64,000 nt of DNA, from the NCBI RefSeq assembly GCF_009870125.1, contig NC_046683.1, forward strand, positions 9,362,001-9,426,000, given 5' to 3'. Below the pieces are notes generated by a model. That model was not told where the DNA came from. It did not search any database and was given only the letters and a program-made list of their open reading frames with translations. Shown piece by piece: positions 23,901 through 36,800 of this stretch. Each line of letters begins with the position of its first letter. Positions within the stretch are counted from its first letter, which is position 1. This stretch comes from Drosophila pseudoobscura. Lineage: Eukaryota > Arthropoda > Insecta > Diptera > Drosophilidae. Both the position numbers and the translations under genes were made by a program.

Positions 23901-26900
23901 GAAATGCATTAAAACAGGCCACGAAAGCCCCACACTTTTATTGACCGATGCAGATACTCGTACGAGGAGTGCCCCATTGCCCAGTGGCGTAAGGCCTTTC
24001 CTTATACGAACCAGTCCAGTCAGCGAAAGAGCTCAAAATTGATTCGGTAAATGGCAAGCACACAAACTCGTACGGGTTTGGGTAGAAGCCCCTACTAGTA
24101 GTTTGTACACATAAAATGTGGGCAAATATTTTTGGATAAACATTGATTTGAAACGAATTTGATTTGAAACTATCGCCGCGACACATCCAAACAATCCCAA
24201 AGCGGGGCTTGATTTAATTCAATGATAATTCACACGAAATATCGCCTGTATAGAATATTAAACATACGGCCACAAATATGTATGTGTTTTGATTAAATTT
24301 TCCCTCAAGCTAAGTGCCACTCGAAATGAAGCTGAAAATATTCAACAATAAAGCATTTTTCAACTTAAAACCTCCATCGAATTGGCAGAATCTTGGCGTT
24401 CGTGGCGTTCGTTTAACCGAAATGCATCCAATTGAAATGCAGCCCAGACAGCAAGCTCTCGTTATGGCCCCTCCGCCACTCAATATGAATAAGCCCAATG
24501 AAAAGGGCAGGGAGAAGATTGCCGGCCCGCCTTTGGCTGACCAAGCGATAAGTGCAAGAACGAAAAATCTCTGAAAATCAAGTCTCCACCCGCAGCTCCC
24601 GGGCGCTCTTCCATAACCATTCATCCTTCCACACACGCACGACTGAGCACACACGATGGCCAGCCACGGGACCGTCCACCATCCACCATCCACCAGAATG
24701 AGGGCAACTCTAACAGAAACTTTGATTTCTGTCCGCGCCGCCAGCTACTGCTCCCCCACTCCTCCGATCACGATCCTTTTGCGAACAACAACTTTTCGGG
24801 TGGTGTTGGCCAGTGAAAGTGACTTTTTCTCGAGGCCTTGGCCTGGACGCTGGGGACACGGGGACACGTACCCATCGTGGCCAACTTTTTGGACAGCATC
24901 AAGTGCTTAACTTGGCTGATACAAGCAACAACCCGTCTGCGCCACAGTTTCAACTTCTGTTGATTGAACAGAGCTAGACAGAGCCACAGTGTGGATTGCT
25001 TGTGGCTGGGCAATGGCCAAGGCGTTCTCAGTGCCTACAATGGGTGTTTTACATTGCTTATTCCATATTACTTGTAATCCTTGACGCCACTTCTTTTCCT
25101 CCACTAAAGCCGTGTTTTCTTCTAAGAATACTCATATATGTATGTACATCTAAATCTGCTTGCATCTTTGATTTTTACCCAAAAACTTTACCTCTTCTCA
25201 GTGTCCTGCCTAACCAAGCCGCCCCCAAGTTTTGCTCCATTAAAACATCAAGTCATCAAGTTGATCCTTAATTGCTGACGTGTCGTTTAAGGCGAACACT
25301 CCGAACAGACGTCATATTCTTACAAATATCTGTCACTTTTACTCGTGCCCCGGAGAGACCCGGCGATAGATGGACACCAAGTTAACAGCTTCAACGACTC
25401 TTTATCATAACAATTAGGTAAAGTGCTTTGCAAATTTGTACACTTTAATGGGGGCTATCGCCCATGGTGGCTCTTGGCTGTTGGCTGTTGGCTGTTGGCT
25501 CTTGGCTGTTAGCTGTTAGCTCATATGGCTGCCATTATGATGGACTGGCTCGATGGACTGTGGAGGATGAGCTTTGTTTAGTTGGGGTTTGTGCTGCGCT
25601 TTAACCAATTAGGAAATTACTTGTGTAAAGTGTTTGCCACAAAACAGGCAGAACGGGAGCAGAACAGCAAAACAAATACAAATACGAACTTTTGCCCGTT
25701 TCCACTGGAAGGGAAAATCACACAACAAAGCAGAGGGGGGAGGGTGCCTCGAGCTTAAAGTTTAGCCATTTCTGGCAGCGATCATTAGACATGTTGGGTC
25801 CTCGGACCTCCCCAGGACCCTCGACGTTCAGTAACTGGCTAAAATCAATAAAAGCGCTTCAAACTTTTCAAACAGAGAAAAACCAAAACGAATACTTAAA
25901 CTATCCTCAACCCCAGCCATCACCAGTATGAGAGAGAAAAAGCGATTTGTGGCAGCTTCAAATAATGGCAATAATTTGCAAAAATTCTGTATATGTGGCT
26001 TAAACAAATGGAATAATCAGAACCCAAATAAAACTTTTAAAAATGCCTTAAAATTCTCTCACAAGATCTTTCTCTATCCCAAACAATTTTAGTTTTTCAG
26101 TGAATTAATTTTCAAAAAGGCAAAAACTTTCGACTAACTGTAATTAAAAGCAAATTTCGTAAACATATCCTTACTGTCTTGCCCCATCTGGGTCTGGCTT
26201 TCGGGATTTCGGGCGGTGGTGGGGCACAACTTTTTAATCAAATATGTGTCAACGCGGATTTATGAAACTAATTGACTTTAAAGGCGACTACTGCTGCCGC
26301 ACCTACCCGGCGCTCTGTGCCGCCACTGTTCCTGCCACAAAACCAAGCCGAGACCTTGCACCCGACACTGCTCCTGCTCGACTAGAGAGAATTAATTAAA
26401 AAACTTAATCCGCTTTGGTTATGGCAACAAATTGCCAAACGGTCGACTCTCGACGGTCGTCAGCCAGTCAGCCAGTCAGCCCGTCGGTTGCTGGTTTCCT
26501 TCGTCGGTTGATTGGGTTTTGATTTAGGTTTTCCATTTTCCATCTTTGCCTGATTTTAAAATGGCCTTGAAATGTGGAGAGCTGGCCCACCTTTCCGGCG
26601 ATTAATTGGCAGAAAAAATATGTACTCCTTCCATCAATCACAGAACGATGTATTTCAGATTTTTAATTGCTAATTGCTAAAAAAAAAAAAAGGTGAAACT
26701 TTTCATTTGGGATGGTTTGGTCCATCAACTGTCGACAGCAGATCCAGATAATTCGGCTGGTTCAGCCAATCAATCAATAAATGAGGGAAACCCAAACAAA
26801 ATTTGATTTATAAATGAGGAAATGTAAATATTTTCAACCAGAATTGTGATTGTTCTTGTGATTTTATAGAATTTATTCACATTTTAATGAATTTACCTAT

Positions 26901-27071
26901 GACACTCTCTCATTTCACCTATCAATGGCCGGGACTTTAATTTGTAATTACATTTTTGTGGCTTTTTGCGTTGAGTTGTCCATTTCGGAGGCAATTTGTT
27001 TGAAGGACCCTGTGGACAGTCGACTGGCAAATGGAAAATAAAGCGTCATTCAAATGTGCAGTTTGTGTGGG

Positions 27072-27099
27072 ACGGATGGATGGATGGATGGATGGATGG
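27072..27099. repeat. (GGAT)n microsatellite
   Basis: About seven tandem GGAT units. On the other strand the repeat reads as Ser/Ile/His/Pro, which explains the spurious frame across it. Confidence 0.85.
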
Positions 27100-27789
27100 G
27101 TTCCGCTTCCAATTAAATACGACCCATAATATCAATATTAAGCATCCGCCATGATGGCCCATCCACCTACACCGCTGTGGTGTCCTTTGTGTGTGCTCTC
27201 CTGGTTTGCCTGTTTGTCTCTGCCAGCTATGCAAATATTTCAATGGCATATTCATTTTGTACAAAGGCAAAAGGCAAGAGGCAAAAGGCGTTGCTCTGCG
27301 CTGCATTCGCTCTTATGGCTGTGGGAGGAGGACAGATGCGGAATGTGTCGGCTACATGCACTCGAATGGGGAGACTTCCGTGCACAATCACTGGCTTCTG
27401 GTTGCTCAGTTGATCAGCGAGAAATAATCGATTTATGGCATTGATTCTTCAGCAACTAATTGGACAATTACTCGTACAATTTGAAGGCAGCGCACGCTCG
27501 CAGCATTTATAAAAATTATCATTCATTTCCCTTTTTCCAGTGTAGTGCAATGGAAATTTTACAAGATTCATGCTCATTGTGTTACATTCGTGCGCTGTGT
27601 TCCACAAACTTGTTTCCCATCCAAACCGTTTTAGTCGATATTCCGCTGGGAATATTCCCATGCTATAATCAAAGGGTTTCATGCATGTTCTCTATTGCAT
27701 CCAGTTAGCATTCCACTCTCAAATGGACTAACCACATTTGCCATCAGCAAACAACCGCATTCATACTCACTCGTACTCCCACAATTACC

Positions 27790-27793
<4 letters not shown>

Positions 27794-27831
<38 letters not shown>
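27794..27831. repeat. (CA)n microsatellite, about 19 units
   Basis: A pure CA dinucleotide array flanked by ACG imperfections. It is one of the longest perfect dinucleotide arrays in the window. Confidence 0.95.
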
Positions 27832-27838
<7 letters not shown>

Positions 27839-30800
27839 TCATTCACACTCTACATCCTCCATAGAGCAGGGAAAAGTTTTGTGCGTTGCTCATACGCCGC
27901 ATACGCCAGCGACAGCAACTTTAAAGACATGCTGGCTCTTGTTCCGATTGTACGCTGACAACAGAGGGTAATACGATTTCGCAAAGCACATGGGAACATA
28001 AAGAACAAAAGCCATTCTATGGCTGCACAGGCACTTCTCTGAACAAGCAACTATAACCATACATCTGATCGATCAGAGAACGATAATCTGCCATGGCAAT
28101 AATCGATCTTTAAGGGTATCTAGTGCTACGACCCTGGCGGCCACATTTTCCTTCTGGTTTCGTTTCGTTTTGCTGTTTGTTATTTATTTTTCAATATTTC
28201 GTTTCGTTTCGCTTCGCTTCTGTTCTTCTGTTTTTTTTTTCTTTTGAGTAATTAATTATTAATATTTAATTTAGAACAGATGTTGCCTGTTTATTGGCGG
28301 CTCCGACTAGGCATCTAATTTTATGATGGAATTTGTTGTTTTTGCTGTTGTTTCAGTTGCTATGTTGCCTTTGGCTCTTTCTGCTGCTTGTTGCCTTTTG
28401 CCTGTTGCCGGTTGCCGATTGCCGGTTGCCTTGGGACTGGCATCAGTTTGTCTTGGTGTGCCGCATGGTCTGGGCTGTGCTTCTGCTCTGCTGCTTTTAT
28501 GATTCGCACTCAGGCCATAAAAACGCAATTAGATTGAACGGCAGCGTTCTCATAAAAGCCACATGAGCGGCACAGTCGAGCACGGGGCCCACGGGCACCC
28601 CCAGACTCCTGCGCGCTAAAAGCAAGCCCACTTCTAATTGAAGTAAATGAAATAATCAGCTCACCGATGGCAACAATAGGGTTGTCATGGCCCACAATTG
28701 ATTGATTGAGGGGTGGATGGGCGGAGGGAGATGCTCTGAGTGGAATTGCCTTAGGAAATACGAGCGAGAAATTCTGATGCCTAGAGGGAATTTTCATTTG
28801 TGGTACTCTGACCATTGTGTTGCATGTGCTGCATCTCGTTGTGGCAAAGAGCAGAGCAGTTGCACAGAGGAGTGCCGGTACGAAGCTCTTTTCGGCCGCA
28901 CCATGCTGCGTATACGTAATCACGCCATCTGACTGACTGATTGACTGTCTGATTGGGTTAGTGTGTGCGCCCCACGGAGTGGCGTGGAGTGGCATTGAAG
29001 TGCAGTGAATGATGGGGTTTTCTGCCGCACCACGGCCGCTACCGCTGCCGCTTCCGCTGCAAAGCTTAAGCTGTCATGACTAGACTCGAAGGCCATAATT
29101 GAAGGATGCATACCCATTCGAAGTGATGGGCATTGAGTGGATTTTCTGTCAACTCACCAAACACCAATCACCGGCGCGATATCCATCCCAATTCGGATTA
29201 GCTGTGCATTTCCATCTGGACTCAAAGTTGGCATCGGGTACGAGTATTGGACATCGGATAAAAACTGAACGACTAATTGACGGAGGGCTTGTCGCTGGAA
29301 GCAGACGAGATACAGATCATAAATCAGTTATGGACTTGTCATGGTCTTGAATCGATTGGGAAACACTTTCGAAACTTTCGAATAAAGCCTTTAAGGCTTT
29401 CGATGAAATGTTTAATGAGGTTCCTTCGTTATAAATCATTCCAATTTCAGCGGTCTTGAATACTCTTGTAGAGCGGAATCCGTTTGTCAAATATATCTGA
29501 AACTTTCCACACTTTTTATCTACGAATCAGATAATCGTTTTTCTTTTTTGATTGCTCCTAAAAAGGGACTGGTTGCCTCTGCCTAGCCGACATTGTTGTG
29601 AAGCACAACGGACACTTTTTACTTCGGCCTTTCGTCGAGCTGTGAAACTAACAAATTCAATTTCATGGCCGTTTGCCCTCGTGATACTGCCGCACAGACA
29701 GTGGGGCAGACAGAGAGCCACAGCCACAGCCACAGGAAGAGCCACTGAAACGAGCATTGCGGATGGACGGAGGACGCTCTTCGGGCGCTCAAAACGGAGC
29801 TCTTTTATTCGCCTCTTAATCCATAAACAGTTTGCCGCAGAGCGAATTTGGCCCGAGAAGCCGTAAATCAAAACAGCTTAAAATGCTCAACATAAATCCT
29901 CACTCACTCCCTCTGCTCCATGCCCCATACCGGGGCTTGACTCAAAAGATTTAACCATTAAATCGCGTTCACTACTCCATAATTCTAACTTGAGTTAGCG
30001 TTAAGCAAATAAATACATATATTATGAATGAACAGCATCGGAGAGAGTGGTGGGAAAACATTGCGAAATAATTGCTGCGGCCTGATTTAATTAAAAGTCC
30101 CATAAAGAAATAATTCAGCTTGTCACTCGGCCAGAAAATGCCAATTTGTTAGAGCGCAAACAGAAATGATACAAATTCGAGCCTCGGCTCAGATATCATC
30201 TGCATAATTTATGTGTGTCTGTCTATCTGTCTGTCCTGGCTGGCTGGCTGTCTGTCCTGTCTGTCTGTGCTGTCCTGTCTGTCTGTGGTGTCCTGTCTGT
30301 GGTGTGGTGCGAGCTGCCAATTGTTATGCATACAGACGGGGCCGAATCACGCCTTCAATTCTGTGCTGCAAATGCCAATTTCGTCTGTGCTGAATCGTCT
30401 ATCGTCTGCTTTCATTGTGCTTTCATATTTATGCCCAGCAATGTACTTATTTTTTACATACTATCTTTTTGGTTCTAAAGCTTCCCTTTTGTGTGTTTTT
30501 TAGAGAAATTGTATGAAAACAGTTCTAGAGATTCGTCCCAAGTCGTTGTACGGTCTTCTTTCTTATCGTCATCGTTTGTCATGGGATATCTCCATCAGCC
30601 CCAAATATATTCCTTCGCTTTTTTTTTGTTTGTGTGCTACTCGCCTAATAATATGTTAATTGACAGCTTAAGCCAACTGTCGGCCCTTGGAGCGTGCCAT
30701 TTCAGACACGACATGACAGCACATACATATGTCTCCTCGATTAGGCCAACTGTCCGTCCGATCCGGTCCACAGCCGGCCCTGCAGCAGTTCGAGAAAGAT

Positions 30801-31492
30801 GGGAGATGGGAAAAAGATAGCATGAGGTGGATACAACTCGTAACATATGTATCGGATGTGGCTAATTGATGCACAGCACGAGCACGTGGCGTAATGTCTA
30901 TATCTGTGTGTGTTCTTTTTTTGGCGAACTGGGCCTGATTTCGACATCAATTTTATTTATTAAAGTATGCAAATGTGATGATGAAACCCCAAGGTCCATT
31001 CTCTCCCTGTGCCGATTATTTCCCGAATTTGCCAGCCCATTCGTGTAATGGAATTAAATTATTTTTTGCATAATTTTTCCATGACTATGCAGAGGATAGG
31101 CAATGAACAGTGGTATTAAATGGAGGCAGAGCAAACACTCTTTTTTCCATTGTCTGCTTAATGGATTAATGGTGAGACTTGTTCCCAATCAATCTATCGT
31201 TAAATATACAAGAAGCACTTTGTTTTACAAAAAAACCCATCGATTTGCCAATTGAATTCATTCATTGTCCATTCGTCACTCAATTAGCGAATCAGCGACA
31301 TAAAAACTGCGGGATTTTTACCATTTTTTGTCCCATGGTGGGCCACACTTTACTTTCATTTAGTTGGCGACCTTGACTGTCCATCCATTAACTGACTGGC
31401 GGCCCGCAGCTAGAGATAGATAGAGCTATATGCAGATATCCCTGTCCAAAATATACGTATTTATTATACGACTCTCCATTTGTATCTTTCAG

Positions 31493-31537
31493 GAGGACAT
31501 ACATACCGGTGCCACCAGCAAACGCTCCAGTCACGAG
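31493..31537 (+). other. Candidate short upstream exon of the allatostatin receptor
   Basis: A 45-bp segment sits between an acceptor-like TTGTATCTTTCAG and a GTAGGC donor, about 235 bp upstream of the AstA-R1 start codon. It is a multiple of three and open in phase 0. It might be a 5' UTR exon of the receptor transcript. No corresponding acceptor before the receptor start was identified, so support is weak. Confidence 0.15.
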
Positions 31538-31772
31538 GTAGGCGTGGCTGTGGGCGCACTATAACTGTAAAATGAAACAAAAACAAGATGAAATATATGT
31601 TCCCGGAAAAAACACGATTCCAATGTTGAACGAAACAAACAGACAGTAGAGAAAACCAATTAAAAATCACTACAAAAAGCAGCACACAACTTTCTCGATT
31701 GAGAAAGAGTCTAGGAGATATTATATACATATATATATACTCGTGATAGATATAGTAAAAGAGGCATTAAAT

Positions 31773-33762
31773 ATGGGCAAGAGCCTGGCCATGGTCATAT
31801 TGTTGGCCGCCCTAATTAGCAGTTGGCCTCTGGCCAGTGAGGGGGCTACGAGCAACAATATGAACAACATGAACAACTACGAAAACAACACAATCAACAG
31901 CAACAGCAACAACAATTATGGCAACAATTCCAGTAATTATCCATTCACAACCGACCAACATGCGAATGATTCGATGGACTACGATCCGGATAGCTGGCCC
32001 TTGGAGCGCATCGTATCCACCATAGTGCCCGTCTTTTTTGGCATTATTGGTTTCGCCGGACTCCTCGGCAATGGCCTGGTCATACTGGGTAAGTCTCGCT
32101 AACCATACTCGTGCGAATCGTAAAATAGCCACTCACAGCCACCATACTTACCATCAGCATCAGCATCACAGCAACAAGAACAGGAGCCACCAACAATTGT
32201 TTCATTAGCGACCTCCGGTGCTGGCCCACTGGCAAATTATGCGTAATAATTGCAAATGAAAATGGAGCCGGCCTGGCAAAGCGAAGCTGCAGGGGAAGCT
32301 GGGGGGAAGCTGGGGGGAAAAGCCATAAAAATGCCTGCAAAAGTTGCGCATTCGAGCGAAAGCTAATTGATTTTTTATATCCTGCAGAGTGTGCAAACAC
32401 CAGGGCAAAGAAAGCATTGTCTGGTGCCCTGATGCGATCATTAAGATTGCAATTCTGCAAATATTGCAAAAGTTTACATGGCAAACAAAGGCATATACTT
32501 GTATACCCATTACAGGGCGTTTCATAAAGAATATTTACCTAATATGTATGAAATTCTAATGTGCAATATCCAATATTCTAAATCGAAAACAACATTATTT
32601 AGTCAGGACTAAAAATGGGAATGAATGAACGATTTGTCTGCCCCAAAAAGTAGGCAATGAAAAATCTTCTACGTGGCTTTCGGAAGCGGCCACTCAAATG
32701 AGGCTTAGTTAAGGCGTGAGCGAGGTGGGAGGGGCGAGGAGAGCAGGCTCTTACCTCTAGCACTTGAGCATCTCTGTGTGTGTGTGTGTGTGTGTGTGCT
32801 CTATCACTAAATCTCAACAGGCGAACTCATTTTGCATGCAATTTTGTGTTTTTGTGTTTTTTTGTTCTCTCTCGTGATGCAACCTTGGTGTAAGAATCTC
32901 AGACACCATCTCACCTTAGCTTGAATGAGTGTGTCCGTGTCCGTGTCTGTGTGCCACACCCACATTGGCATTCTCCGGTTCGCTTTTTGCCAAGCCTCAA
33001 CAACAAGGGCGCAAAAAAATGGTAAAAAGGGAAACAAGCTCAAAAAGCAATACGAGAAGCTAAAAATAAAGCACCGAGCGCGGTATAGACTTGATTTGGT
33101 CTACAATAGAGTAGTACTATACTCTACAATCTATACTTAGTAAATATCTATAAATAAAGTTAGACAAACAGACTCCTTAATTGAGAATACCTTTTCCCGA
33201 ATACAATATACGATATACAACATACCCTTTGCTCTTCGCTTAGGGGGTATCAAAAGTCAGCAGCTGCAAGTACAACCCATGACGTCAAGCACTGACACTT
33301 CTCCACCTCGCCAGGCGCCGCTTCCCTCAAGTCTCATCACAAAGGGGGAAATTAAAGGAATCCGAGGCAATGGGAAACTTGAACAAATATTTAAAACAAA
33401 AGCGAATTTAATTTGGTCTTCCAGGAATGCTTAATAGATACAGTGCGTTTCATGGCTTTAAAGAAGAGACGGCCGGCCTTCGCCATGGCTAGTCGAGAGG
33501 CCAATAAGAAAATGAAAGCTGAAGGACGAGCAGTGCGAGTGGGAGGTGGACGAGCAAGTTTTCGCTAAAGTGCAAGAGATGTTCAGGTATAGGGATAGGA
33601 TAACCAGCCACCAGGCCACACGCCCACTTAGGTGCGGGTAACGAACTGCAAAACAACAAAAAAAAAAGTATATGCTCCACCCTCCCAAGCCAGTGGCCAG
33701 GCGGCCGGGGGAAAAGTTTTATTAAAGTCGCAAGTGGTATCTTATTTGCCGCCTTCCACCCA

Positions 33763-33808
<46 letters not shown>

Positions 33809-36800
33809 TGCTCACACTTTCTGCATATCTATATATATTCTCTTTGGATACTGCTGTGTGGAAAGCCACTTTGTCAGCGGCGTTGTCGGCATTATGATAA
33901 ATGATTTGTAAATGAACGTGTGGATTTTATGGCAAATTATGAAAGCAAAAATTAGAGACACTTCACTGAGGCAACTACGGCACTACGCGAAAGCAAACTT
34001 CTTAGTCAAGATCTCGAAGAAAGGTCACGACGTGTCTGGATACTCTACCAAATGTATTGTGAAAAAGAACTATCTGGATACATACACTAATAAACAGATG
34101 TACCTCCTGTGAATATCTTTTCGATATTAAACTGAGGAAATATATATGAAAATATCGTGAATAACTTGATGGGTACTCAACAAAAGCAAACGCATCATAG
34201 TGCACTCAACACAAGCAGCATCGAAGCTCTTTTTGGCATCATTCATATCGTATGCTTTATGCTACCTACACCAGACAGAGCCCATAAACCAACACACCCT
34301 TAGTCGTACTTCCGCAATGGCACCACAGGATTTAGCTGCCTTCACTGTGTGCGTGTTTGTGTGTGTGTGTGTGTGCGTGTGTGTAGAGTGCAAGTGTAGA
34401 GTGTGTATTTATGGCTTATGGAAAGATAATTTGTCAAAATGCCATTACGCACGACCAGCGATGGCTGAAAGAGGCAGCGAACATCATCAGCATCGGCATC
34501 AGCATCAGCATCAGCTGAGCATCATCAGAGCATCATTATCAGTGAGGTGTACTCAAGGGCTGCTTCAGTAGCTGTGCATTTCATCTGCATTTTATGGCAG
34601 ATAAGTCAATTTTAATATGCTAGCCACACACACGCTCTCGAAAATCTTGATAGATGGAGAGCCCACCCTGCTGACACCTTGAGGGTCTGTTTGAAGTTCA
34701 AAAGTATTAAATTTTGCAAATTTAAATATTATTTTTGGCAGTCGGTGTGCCACAGGGGGAATACGATACCCTTAAGCCGAAAACTATTGTGAATTGTGGA
34801 TTGTGAATTGTGATATGAATCGCATTTGGTAATCTGACAGGCAATTCACCGAAACTCAAACAAAGACCAGAGCGAACGGGGCGAGTGGAGCAAACAATAC
34901 ACGAGTATCCCACTCGTACATATTTGCCAAAATGTATGCATAAGTTCTGCCGAAGCCAGGGCCCGGGCCTGGCCCACAACTGACACAACTCTGACACAAC
35001 TGTCAACAGCAATTTGTGTAAATTTAGCAGAAGCAACAACCGCAGAACATACACAGAAACACCCACAGAGAGAGAGAGAGAGAGTGGGAGAGAGCGAAAT
35101 CAGAGACCGATACTCGCACTCCTGCGGGGGTGTACGATTAATTATAATTTATGCTTTCCGAACACGAGGCGAGAATAGTCGGACCACATTGTCACTTCAA
35201 TTTGCATTAGCCTTTGTCAACAGCACAGCAAAGGAGACCAGGGGGGAGCACAGGGCGGTACAGTTCGCTTTGACAGCGCCTGGATAGCAGTATTTTTGAG
35301 CAGCAAAGGAGACTAGCCGGGCATTAGGGGAGCCGCAGGGGAGCAGCTGGGGAGCATCAGAAAATTCTGTTATAAAATTGTAATTGGCCCGACGAGCACG
35401 AACGTGACTCTGTCCCCAGGCTTAATCCTTTCTCCCCTATCCCCTATCCCCTCTGCTCTCCTCTCATTTCCTTTTTTTTACACTTTTAGTTTTTCTGTGT
35501 GTCATACTGTGCTTTCGTGTCCTGTCCTGTCCTGTCCTGCTCCTCCGACAAGACTGACAAATTTGATTTGGACGGTGGCGAACAACAAAAAAATAAAAGG
35601 AAGGAAGAAGCAAAACCCTAACCGAAAACATGTTTCACATTCGACACAGCTCTGTGCTTTTTGTTTCGCTTTGGTCTCTTCTCTCTCCTTTTGATTCAAC
35701 GGATGGACAGATGGCAGCCGCAAAATCAACTTAAATGAAAGTGTAGGTAATACAATTTGGTTCGGGCAGAACGATAGAGAATCCCATAGCCACAGCCACA
35801 GCCATAGCCATAGCCATGGGCATGGGCATGCACACAGCATTCACACCTGTGTTTTTGCCACCGATTCGAACCGGCCTTTGAAGGCCATGGCATTGACACG
35901 AGCCGTAAATTGTGTGCACTTTTGTTATTGTTATTATGGCGATTCGTTGGAAAATGCATATCCCCTGTTACCGCTTCAGCCTCCACCAGCCACCAGCCAC
36001 CAGTCTGCAGTCTGCAGTCTGCTATCTGCACTCCCATTCGCGTGTACGCAAACATAGCCGAGGGCCCATTTTCCGACTGGCTAGATGTAAACATATTGTC
36101 TCGCGGTCCTGTGCATGATTTTAAATCGAAATGGCATTATTTGTCGCATAGCAAGTGGCTCTGGGAAGTGTTTCGTGGCCACGTTTCTGATTCTGTGGCA
36201 TTCAGTGCTTGTTCGCTAAATTGTTCGGAATTTCAGGGGATCGTTAGAGAGCATTTAATTTGTTAATGATTGAGCTACGGCCTAATCTGTTCTTCAATTG
36301 TTGAGCTGATTGGCAAACACCAACATTCAATCGTTTTATGGCAAGGGACTCTGTGTCCCGGCGGAACCTCTAAATCGATCTAACATCGATTCAATAGGTG
36401 TTCCCTTTGTTACTTCTCTTATCCCCCATCGTTGTACATGTATCACTTGCTATAATCACCTTTGCTTAATCTCCGAAACGTAGACGAACATTTTGCCTTT
36501 ACTTACAGAGCCATACACATTTTCATATCAAATTTTCTCTCTTGATGCGCCTCCATAGCAGAAAAAATGTATCTTGAACCATAAAATTTTGCCTTTTAAA
36601 TGGGGATGGGGAGTGTGGAAAAAAGAGTGAATAGAGATCGAATGCATGTATATAGAAGCGGAATATCATTGGAATTAATTGGAGGCACACCTGGCAATGC
36701 TCACCATCGGTTATCGTCCACTTCTTTGAGGAACGTCAACTGAAAGTGCCCCGAATTCCAGCCAGTTGCAAGGGGTCCAAGGCCATCCTTGGTGGCTTCT

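Larger units (their letters stand above)
19017..31400. other. Gene-poor region upstream of the allatostatin receptor
   Basis: No complete gene is visible in about 12 kb. It holds a G18 run (20947-20964), TTGGCTG heptamer repeats near 25468-25520, a (GGAT)n array near 27072-27099, a (CA)n array (27794-27831) and a TGTC-rich stretch (30214-30300). One isolated candidate exon (19110-19160) is listed separately. The length and position would suit regulatory DNA of AstA-R1, but no specific site can be named. Confidence 0.4.

Noticed and set aside
27738..27971. His/Thr repeat peptide
   Set aside because: Pure translation of the (CA)n microsatellite.
18045..30300. CRISPR-like or mini-me-like arrays at the GGAC and TGTC repeat stretches
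   Set aside because: These are tetranucleotide microsatellites without spacers, direct-repeat structure or element ends.
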